Notes under the pieces: model-generated
Seen by the model: only the letters and a program-made list of their open reading frames with translations
Told to the model about the DNA's origin: nothing
The model's database searches: none
NCBI RefSeq assembly: GCF_040649515.1
Contig: NZ_JBEZFP010000007.1
Location: forward strand, 59,677-123,676
Direction: 5' to 3'
DNA from: Yinghuangia elevatio
GTDB lineage: Bacteria > Actinomycetota > Actinomycetes > Streptomycetales > Streptomycetaceae
DNA: 64,000 nucleotides
Made by a program: the position numbers and the translations under genes
Part shown: in pieces, positions 58,506-64,000 of the stretch
Position numbering within the stretch: position 1 is the stretch's first letter
How the letters are laid out: each line of letters begins with the position of its first letter

Positions 58506-59270
58506 ATGCACGATTTGCGCGAATGGCTCCCTGCTCACGAGTGGAGCAGCCGACACCACCGCGTGGTGGCGGCGCCCGTCGCGGTGTCGGCGCGGTGCAT
58601 CCTCGACCTGGAGGACTCCGACATGCCGGTCACTCGGGCGCTCATGGGCGCCCGCCAGTTGCCGGCACGCTTCGCTGCGCGCGGCGCGGGATCGGGGGCA
58701 GGCCCGGGATCGGCGGACGGATACGCATCGCTCGAACCGGATCTGCCGTCGTCCGAACGCATGCGCCGCCTCGGCTTCGTGGTCCTGCGGGAGAGCGACG
58801 AGCCCGGCGTCGGTGTCTCCGCCGGATTCGTGGGCCGGCCGTGGCAGTTGACACTCAAGTCGGCCGTCGTGCGCGGTCTGGACCCGGCGTCGTTCCTGGC
58901 CTTCGACGAGTCCGGCTACATCAAGGCGGTGACGTCGATGTGGGCCGAGCCGCGGCACGACGGGACCAGCCGGCTGATGACGGGGACTTACATCCATGCC
59001 ACGGACCGCGAGGCGGCACGGCGGTTCGGGCGCTACTGGCTCGCGATCAAGGCCTTCAGCGGGTTGACGCGGATGGACATGCTGCGTGGCATCGCGCGCC
59101 GCGCCGAGCGCGAGGCCGTGGCCGCGACCACGTCGGCCGGTCCGGCCGGTGCGGCGAGCTCCTCCCGTACGGCCGACCCGGCGGCCGGCACCGGTCCGGC
59201 CGATCCGATCGCGACGGACGGCCCGACGCCCGTAACCGCGGACCCGGCACGCCCCGGCAACACGCCGTAG
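58506..59270 (+). CDS. Uncharacterised actinobacterial protein (DUF2867/SRPBCC-like)
   Basis: 254 residues, ATG behind GGAGGTG. The first half has SRHHRVVAAPVAVSARCILD and DLEDSDMPVTRALMGARQLP; the second has LGFVVLRESDEPGVGVSAGF and FLAFDESGYIKAVTSMWAEP, then SRLMTGTYIHATDREAARRF and RYWLAIKAFSGLTRMDMLRG. This layout occurs in actinobacterial proteins with a helix-grip-like fold adjacent to TetR genes. No enzymatic motif is evident. The last 45 residues are disordered. Likely controlled by the adjacent TetR. Confidence 0.75.
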   Translation: MHDLREWLPAHEWSSRHHRVVAAPVAVSARCILDLEDSDMPVTRALMGARQLPARFAARGAGSGAGPGSADGYASLEPDLPSSERMRRLGFVVLRESDEPGVGVSAGFVGRPWQLTLKSAVVRGLDPASFLAFDESGYIKAVTSMWAEPRHDGTSRLMTGTYIHATDREAARRFGRYWLAIKAFSGLTRMDMLRGIARRAEREAVAATTSAGPAGAASSSRTADPAAGTGPADPIATDGPTPVTADPARPGNTP

Positions 59271-59417
59271 CGCCGCGCGTCGGGCGCATCGCGCGAGGTC
59301 AGAGGCACACCTTGCGCGATGCGGCGTACCAAAATGCCCGAGGTTCGTACAAATGTCGGAGGCCGCTGCGAGACTGTGCGCGTTCGAGGCATCACGCCAC
59401 GAGAGGAGCGGTCCTCC

Positions 59418-60209
59418 ATGATCACACCCCCCGACTTCCCGACCGGTACGCCGAACTGGCTGGACCTCGGCAGCCCGGACATCGACGCCGCGGTCGCGTT
59501 CTACGGCGGCGTGTTCGGCTGGTCGTTCCAGGGCCTGGGCCAGGAGGCCATGGGCTACGGGTTCTTCCAGATCGACGGCAAGACCGTTGCGGCCGTCGGC
59601 CCGCTTACCGAAGAGGGCGCCACCAGCGCCTGGACGACGTACTTCAGTACGCCGAGCGCCGACGACGCCGCGAAGACCGCGGTGGAGGCGGGCGGGACGG
59701 TGCGCGTCGAGCCGTTCGACGTGTTCGACGCGGGCCGGATGGCCTGTCTGACCGACCCGACGGGCGCGGAGTTCGCGGTGTGGCAGGGGAACACCACCAA
59801 GGGCGTCGACATCGCCTGCCAACCGAACACGTTCCTGTGGACCGAACTGCACACCGGCGACGTGCCCGCCGCGACGGCGTTCTACCGCACGCTGTTCGGC
59901 TGGCGCAGCGAGGTCATGGAGATGCCGGGCATGTCCTACACCGTGGTCTCGACCGCCGAGGGCGAGGACCAGGGGCAGGCGGCGTTCGGCGGCATCTGCC
60001 CGCCGATGGACGAGGGCGCGCCGACGCACTGGGTGCCGTACTTCGACGTCGAGGACCCCGACGACATCTCGCGTCGCGTCGAGGCGGGCGGCGGCACCGT
60101 GCTGGTGCCCGCGGAGAACATCCCCGAGGTGGGCCGCATCGCGTGGTACGCCGACCCGGCCGGCGCCACGTTCGCCGTCCTCAAGCCGGACCCGCAGCAG
60201 GGCGGCTGA
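59418..60209 (+). CDS. Two-domain VOC (glyoxalase-like) protein
   Basis: 263 residues with two VOC modules: residues about 10-125 (GTPNWLDLGSPDIDAAVAFY, GWSFQGLG, MACLTDPTGAEFAVWQGN) and about 135-255 (FLWTELHTGDVPAATAFYRT, HWVPYFDVEDPDDISRRVEA, IAWYADPAGATFAVLKP). GAGAGGAG precedes the ATG. It resembles hydroxylase-type or antibiotic-sequestering VOC proteins common in Streptomyces; the ligand is unknown. Confidence 0.9.
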   Translation: MITPPDFPTGTPNWLDLGSPDIDAAVAFYGGVFGWSFQGLGQEAMGYGFFQIDGKTVAAVGPLTEEGATSAWTTYFSTPSADDAAKTAVEAGGTVRVEPFDVFDAGRMACLTDPTGAEFAVWQGNTTKGVDIACQPNTFLWTELHTGDVPAATAFYRTLFGWRSEVMEMPGMSYTVVSTAEGEDQGQAAFGGICPPMDEGAPTHWVPYFDVEDPDDISRRVEAGGGTVLVPAENIPEVGRIAWYADPAGATFAVLKPDPQQGG

Positions 60210-60230
60210 GTCCCGGCGGCGGCGCGTACC

Positions 60231-60291
60231 AGGGCTCCCGCACACGACGAAACCCCTTCTGCACGGGAGTCGTCGTCGCTACGGGAGCCCT
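60231..60291. terminator. Nested hairpin between convergent VOC genes
   Basis: Outer arms AGGGCTCCCG and CGGGAGCCCT with inner ACGACGA/TCGTCGT can form a bent double hairpin, 22 bases after the two-domain VOC stop. Confidence 0.65.
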
Positions 60292-60302
60292 TCCGCGTCC
60301 GA

Positions 60303-60378
60303 TCGGCCGAGTTCGGCCCAGCTCAGGCAGCTCAAGCAGCCCAGACAACTCAGACAGCTCAGGCAGCCCAGGCAGCTC
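60303..60378. repeat. 9-base tandem repeat between VOC genes
   Basis: Seven or eight degenerate copies of CAGCTCAGG run up to the stop of the minus-strand VOC gene. Same period as the arrays at 28680 and 47119. Confidence 0.8.
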
Positions 60379-60901
60379 AGGCGGGGACGGACGGGATCGA
60401 GATGCCGATGCCGCCCTTGGTCCCGCCGCCGTAGCGCGTCTTCTCCTTGGCGATGTCCAGCGACTGGGTCGGCTTCGAGCGCGCCTCGGCGAGGACGTCC
60501 GCGGTGATCAGGTCCGCCGGCAGGAGCCAGCTCACCTCGAACTCCATGCCGTCCGGGTCCTTGGCGTACAGCGCCTTCGTGGTGCCGTGGTCGCCTGCCC
60601 CGACGAGCGCGCCGGCCTTTGCCAACTCCCCGCCCACGCGCTCCAGTTCGTCAAGCGTGTCGACCTCCCACGCGAGGTGGTAGAGGCCGACGGAGGTACG
60701 CCCGGCGCCGGAGTCCGCGGCGGCCGAGCCGATCTGGAACAGGCCGAGGTCGTGGTCGTTGGTGCTGCCGGACGCCTGGAGGAACGCGGCGCCGGGGAAG
60801 GCCATGACCGTGCGGAAGCCCAGGACGTCGGCATAGAAGGCGACGCTGCGCTCGACGTCGCGGACGTACAGGACGGCGTGGTTGAGGCGGGTGACCGGCA
60901 T
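60377..60901 (-). CDS. VOC-family ring-cleavage-type dioxygenase/glyoxalase
   Basis: 174 residues, ATG behind TTGGAGC. Metal ligands: His in RLNHAVLYVRDVERSVAFYA, His in VGLYHLAWEVDTLDELERVG and Glu in YAKDPDGMEFEVSWLLP, the arrangement of catechol-dioxygenase-like or glyoxalase members. A C-terminal extension of about 35 residues is present (EARSKPTQSLDIAKEKTRYG). The AACTAA/TTAGTT palindrome upstream suggests control by a MarR-type regulator. Confidence 0.88.
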   Translation of the reverse strand: MPVTRLNHAVLYVRDVERSVAFYADVLGFRTVMAFPGAAFLQASGSTNDHDLGLFQIGSAAADSGAGRTSVGLYHLAWEVDTLDELERVGGELAKAGALVGAGDHGTTKALYAKDPDGMEFEVSWLLPADLITADVLAEARSKPTQSLDIAKEKTRYGGGTKGGIGISIPSVPA

Positions 60902-60946
60902 GGCGTGCTCCAAGGGATCGGGCTGCTCCCTCGACGATAGCTCGAT

Positions 60947-60966
60947 TTAGTTCACCATTCAACTAA
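60947..60966. promoter_or_regulatory. MarR-type palindrome upstream of VOC gene
   Basis: TTAGTT and AACTAA flank an eight-base spacer in an AT-rich patch 46 bases before the VOC start. This is the layout of MarR-family operators; no MarR gene is in the window. Confidence 0.5.
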
Positions 60967-61050
60967 CCATCGGAATGCCGGGCCCGCGCTCGCCCCCCAC
61001 CACCGCTGGCCCCGCGCCGACGACCCGCCGGACATGCGTCGCAATTGCGC

Positions 61051-61094
61051 GGCCGATGCGTGGCCGATGCGTGGCCGATGCGTGGCCAATGCGT
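61051..61094. repeat. 11-base tandem repeat
   Basis: GGCCGATGCGT is repeated four times (last copy with one change) just downstream of the pyrophosphatase stop. Confidence 0.9.
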
Positions 61095-61119
61095 CGGTCG
61101 AACACGCTCGCCCCGCGGG

Positions 61120-61662
61120 TCAGCCGCGGCGCGGCCCCGGGCGCGGATGATCGGCGCGCCCCTCGAACGGCAGTACCCGCTCTGCGTGTTCGGCCCGCTC
61201 CCGCGCCGCGGTGATCTCCTTCTCGGCCTCGCCGCGCCCCTCCCAGTGCGACCCGTCCACGGACTTGCCGGGCTCCAGATCCTTGTAGACCTCGAAGAAG
61301 TGGGCGATCTCGTTGAGCTGATGCGCGGGCACGTCGGCGATCTCGCGCATCGCGGTCCGCCGCGGGTCATGGGCCGGTACGCACAGGAGCTTCTCGTCGG
61401 GGCCCTTCTCGTCGCGCATCACGAACATGCCGAGGGCGCGACAGCGGACCCGGCAGCCCGGGAACGTCGGCTCGTCGAGCAGCACCAGGGCGTCCAGCGG
61501 GTCTCCGTCGCCCCCGAGGGTCTCGGCGACGAAGCCGTAGTCCGCGGGGTAGGCGGTCGAGGTGAACAGCATGCGGTCGAGCCTGATGCGGCCGGTGTGC
61601 CGGTCCATCTCGTACTTGTTCCGGCTTCCTGCCGGAATCTCCACGACGACGTCGAACTCCAC
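61120..61662 (-). CDS. ppa: Inorganic pyrophosphatase
   Basis: 180 residues from GTG (EFDVVVEIPAGSRNKYEMDR) behind AGGGAGGAG; the upstream extension of the frame is not real. Family I marks: the DYGF and DGDPLDALVLLDEP active-site block with metal-binding aspartates, and CVPAHDPRRTAMREIADVPA. It hydrolyses pyrophosphate released by biosynthetic reactions. It is about 15 residues longer than usual, with an arginine-rich C-terminus (EGRADHPRPGPRRG). Normally a core gene, here isolated. Confidence 0.95.
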   Translation of the reverse strand: MEFDVVVEIPAGSRNKYEMDRHTGRIRLDRMLFTSTAYPADYGFVAETLGGDGDPLDALVLLDEPTFPGCRVRCRALGMFVMRDEKGPDEKLLCVPAHDPRRTAMREIADVPAHQLNEIAHFFEVYKDLEPGKSVDGSHWEGRGEAEKEITAARERAEHAERVLPFEGRADHPRPGPRRG

Positions 61663-61929
61663 GACGGCTCCTCCCTGTTTTTCGCCCGCTTCGGCCCGTT
61701 CGATGGCAATGACACGGCAATGACAGAGGTGCATATCGGCGCAGTCGTGGACCTTCCCCGGTGAAGGTGCCGTTACGCCCGCGTGAACCGGCCGGATCGG
61801 CATGCCCGGCGCGCTTCCGCCATCCCTTGACTTGGTCAATAAAGAACGGTTTCCTGTCCATCGCCGGGTCCGGTGCGCACCGGACCGGCCGCGACCGCGC
61901 GACGAGCCGCAGAACGAGGGGAAACCGCC

Positions 61930-62757
61930 ATGATCCGCATCGAGGACACCGACCGCGTACGGATCCTGACCCTCGACCGCCCCGACGCCCTCAACGCCTT
62001 CAACGAGGCCCTCTACGACGCCACGTGCGAGGCCCTGATCGACGCCGCGGCCGACCCGTCGGTCGCCGTCGTGGTGCTCACCGGAACCGGCCGCGCGTTC
62101 TCCGCGGGCACCGACCTCGTCGAGATGGCACAGCGCAACGCGGGCGGCTTCGTCAACGGCAAGCACGGCTTTCCGGGCATGGTCGACCAGCTCGCGGCCT
62201 TCCCGAAGCCGTTGTTCCTGGCCGTCAACGGGCTCGGCCTCGGGATCGGGGCCACCGTCATCGGCTTCGCCGACATGGTCTTCATGTCGACGGACGCCCG
62301 CATCAAGTGCCCGTTCACCTCCCTCGGCGTCGCCCCCGAGGCGGCCAGCAGCCACACCTTCCCGGCACTCATCGGGCGGCAGCGCGCCGCGTGGGTGCTG
62401 CTCAGCTCCGAGTGGATCAGCGCGCAGGAGTGCGTCGAGCTCGGACTCGCGTTCAAGGCCGTCGCCCCGGACGACCTGATGGCGGAGACCCTGCGGCACG
62501 CCAAGGTGCTGGCGTCGAAGTCGGTCGCGTCACTGGTCGAGTCGAAGCGCGTGCTGCTGGCGGCGCTGGGCGATCAGCTCGACCGGGCCCGCGAGCGCGA
62601 GAACGAGGCGTTCAAGCTGCTGCTGGGCGGCCCGGCCAACCGCGAGGCCCTGACCGCCTTCGCCGAACGCCGCGACCCGGACTTCGCCGCCGTCGACGCA
62701 CGCACCGCGGGCGGCGGCACAGGCGACAAGGCAGGCGACGGCGGGCAGTCCGCCTAG
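61930..62757 (+). CDS. Enoyl-CoA hydratase/isomerase family protein
   Basis: 275 residues; GAGGGGAAA upstream. Crotonase fold: RPDALNAFNEALYDATCEAL, oxyanion segment GRAFSAGTDLVEMAQRNAGG, NGLGLGIGATVIGFADMVFM, and IKCPFTSLGVAPEAASSHTF with the second catalytic-site Glu. It differs from the crotonase at 16966 mainly in the catalytic loop. The two genes' upstream regions look loosely alike. The stop overlaps that of the minus-strand NADAR fragment. Confidence 0.9.
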   Translation: MIRIEDTDRVRILTLDRPDALNAFNEALYDATCEALIDAAADPSVAVVVLTGTGRAFSAGTDLVEMAQRNAGGFVNGKHGFPGMVDQLAAFPKPLFLAVNGLGLGIGATVIGFADMVFMSTDARIKCPFTSLGVAPEAASSHTFPALIGRQRAAWVLLSSEWISAQECVELGLAFKAVAPDDLMAETLRHAKVLASKSVASLVESKRVLLAALGDQLDRARERENEAFKLLLGGPANREALTAFAERRDPDFAAVDARTAGGGTGDKAGDGGQSA

Positions 62758-62990
62758 CAGGGCTCGCCGGGTGCGTCGTCCCCGGCCGCGACGGTCGAGC
62801 GGGCGAGGACGAGTTCGGCGCGTACGAGTTCGAGCAGACGGCCCATCCAGTGCCGCTTCGTCTCCCCCGGCCCGGCGCCGTCCCAGAACGGGTCGAGGCT
62901 CTGGTACACGATGCGCGCATCACCTGTGGACACGAGGATGTCCGCGAGATCCGGGTGCTGGCGGAACTTCGCGCGCAGCAGCTCGGTCAT
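62754..62990 (-). CDS. NADAR domain, C-terminal half (split gene, downstream part)
   Basis: 78 residues MTELLRAKFRQHPDLADILV, then DPFWDGAGPGETKRHWMGRL and LELVRAELVLARS. This is exactly the second half of a NADAR (YbiA-like) domain, whose members act on ADP-ribose or related riboses. The first half is the C-terminal part of the upstream gene, whose TGA overlaps this ATG. Adding or removing one base in CGCCCGCCGTC would rejoin the two into one normal protein. It may still be made by translational coupling, but a stand-alone half-domain is unlikely to fold normally. Confidence 0.75.
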   Translation of the reverse strand: MTELLRAKFRQHPDLADILVSTGDARIVYQSLDPFWDGAGPGETKRHWMGRLLELVRAELVLARSTVAAGDDAPGEPC

Positions 62991-63904
62991 GACGGCGGGC
63001 GCACCGCCGGCCACTCGGGGCGCTCCGGGTATCCAGCCGCGACGTAGGGGACGCGTATGCCCATCGGTTCGGCGGCCACGGCTTCCCGGCCCGCGTCGTC
63101 GAGGATCGACAGGGCGTGGAAGGCGTGGTGCAGGGAGGGGTACGTGGCGCCCGCGACGGATGTCTCGAGGGGGAATTCGTTGCGGAGCGCGCCCGGGTCC
63201 CGCGGCGGCGGTCCGTCTGGGTGGGCGAAGTTCACGTCGTACAGCTCGACCGTAGATGCGGTCGCGAGCTGCGCGGTCTTGGCCGCGGAAGCGGCCTCGT
63301 CGCGGTCGTCCCATTCGGCGGCGTACTCGGCGAGCTCCTGCCGCGCCTGCTCTGCCTCGTCGGCGAAGATCTGTTGGCCACCCCAGAGCGTGGCACCCTC
63401 GTCGTGCCACATGACCCGGTACGCCGCCTGCGTCGACGCGGAGTCGACCAGCCACCCCCACCGGTCGGGGACGGCGTCAGCCGCAGTGCGCATGGCAGCC
63501 AATGCCTCCGGCGAGGACTCGCGCCCGTAGGCGCGGACGGCGGCGTAGAAGCGGTCGACGGTGTCGGGCCTGCCGTTGAGCCGGTCGACCGCGTCGGCCA
63601 TCTCCGTGATCAGCGCCGTGGGGTCGTCGTACGACATGGTGGCCTCGGCAACGGTCCAGTCCCCGAAGTCGTAGGCGTGGACCTGCATGCCGTCCTCGAC
63701 GTGCGCGACGATCTCCCCGTCGTGGACGGCCTCGACGAACCGTTCGAAGGACCAGGTTGCCCAGGGGCCGCCGCCGACGGACACGATGCCGTCGGCGTAC
63801 GCGGCGAGGTTCACCAGCTCCAGGCGGCCGTTGAAGCGGTGGAGCGCGGGACGGGACAAGCCCTCGACACGAGAGCCGTCGACCATGCGGTGGGTGGGAT
63901 GCAC
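62987..63904 (-). CDS. NADAR protein, N-terminal part (split gene, upstream part)
   Basis: 305 residues from GTG (ATG at 63886 is an alternative). Residues about 1-110 form a domain found ahead of NADAR in actinobacterial proteins (RPALHRFNGRLELVNLAAYA, then WSFERFVEAVHDGEIVAHVE). A helical linker follows (TVDRFYAAVRAYGRESSPEA). The first half of NADAR is LYDVNFAHPDGPPPRDPGAL, FPLETSVAGATYPSLHHAFH, with PEWPAVRPPS just before the stop. The rest of the domain continues in the overlapping downstream frame. The intact family member would be about 375 residues. Confidence 0.75.
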   Translation of the reverse strand: MHPTHRMVDGSRVEGLSRPALHRFNGRLELVNLAAYADGIVSVGGGPWATWSFERFVEAVHDGEIVAHVEDGMQVHAYDFGDWTVAEATMSYDDPTALITEMADAVDRLNGRPDTVDRFYAAVRAYGRESSPEALAAMRTAADAVPDRWGWLVDSASTQAAYRVMWHDEGATLWGGQQIFADEAEQARQELAEYAAEWDDRDEAASAAKTAQLATASTVELYDVNFAHPDGPPPRDPGALRNEFPLETSVAGATYPSLHHAFHALSILDDAGREAVAAEPMGIRVPYVAAGYPERPEWPAVRPPS

Positions 63905-64000
63905 GCGCGGAGCCTAGGTCGTGTCTTCAAATTCTCGCCGGGCCCGCGAACCGTGGCACGCACGCTCGCCGCGTTGCGGACCTTGCCCGGCCAAACCCAG

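Noticed and set aside
57911..60940. A 1009-codon plus-strand frame
   Set aside because: It runs across TetR, the operator, two VOC genes and a repeat array in non-matching phases, with arginine-rich composition.
1..64000. tRNA, rRNA or tmRNA genes
   Set aside because: No cloverleaf with TTCGA-type loop and no ribosomal signatures were noticed on either strand; a covariance search would settle it.

Overview
This 64 kb window is chromosomal DNA of a high-GC actinobacterium, most likely from the Streptomycetales (Streptomyces or a close relative such as Yinghuangia, Embleya or Kitasatospora). The evidence is the strong G/C bias at third codon positions, frequent GTG starts, four-base ATGA/GTGA gene overlaps, an XRE/DUF5753 regulator, a SpoIIE phosphatase with an anti-sigma-type ATPase, a DUF2510 protein, a family 1 encapsulin with its DyP cargo, and many TetR regulators. 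The genus is an inference. I see no rRNA, tRNA, CRISPR array, intact insertion sequence or prophage. The window reads as accessory or arm-like DNA: many short catabolic and regulatory units, each with its own TetR, LysR or palindromic operator, interspersed with gene relics.

Layout. 1-5.3 kb: partial XRE/DUF5753 regulator, small acidic protein, F420-type luciferase-like oxidoreductase, SnoaL protein with a divergent TetR and clear operator, DUF2510 membrane protein, and two decayed minus-strand fragments. 5.3-11 kb: SpoIIE-type phosphatase facing an RsbW-like ATPase, a 5'-truncated RmlA relic, LysR, and an ECF sigma factor overlapping a membrane-anchored partner. 11.1-13.1 kb: DyP peroxidase plus encapsulin, with a cargo-loading peptide at the peroxidase C-terminus. 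13.3-18.4 kb: single metabolic genes (GNAT, DUF488, methylglyoxal synthase, double SnoaL, luciferase-like, enoyl-CoA hydratase, VOC). 18.4-24.9 kb: TetR/MFS pair with two operators, secreted TAP-type hydrolase, and a sulfotransferase coupled to an unknown protein.

25.4-27.1 kb and 39.9-41.3 kb carry four methionine-salvage genes in two places (mtnB and mtnA; mtnD-mtnC). 27.6-35.1 kb is a tightly packed operon for nucleoside-type uptake and cleavage (BMP lipoprotein, ATPase, two permeases, nucleoside phosphorylase), followed without a gap by a sulfite-oxidase-fold molybdoprotein and a flavin reductase. 36.4-38.6 kb holds a DJ-1/PfpI protein and an overlapping trio: Ogt, an Ada N-domain-like protein and an unknown protein. 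41.5-46.3 kb holds a membrane hypothetical, a DHFR-like protein, TetR, LysR and a PASTA protein.

46.5-48.6 kb is a TetR plus agmatine deiminase unit whose upstream urease genes have been reduced to a fused ureA::ureC remnant. 49-53.3 kb is TetR, APC permease and amidohydrolase. 53.4-59.3 kb has a small membrane protein, a Cml-like MFS exporter, two alpha/beta-hydrolase or relic segments, a frameshifted lipoprotein gene, and TetR with a divergent unknown protein around a clean operator. 59.4-64 kb has two VOC proteins, inorganic pyrophosphatase, enoyl-CoA hydratase, and a NADAR protein split by a frameshift.

Most transcription units end in convergent pairs with strong hairpins. A 9-nucleotide-period degenerate repeat recurs at gene ends and in disordered protein segments across the window.
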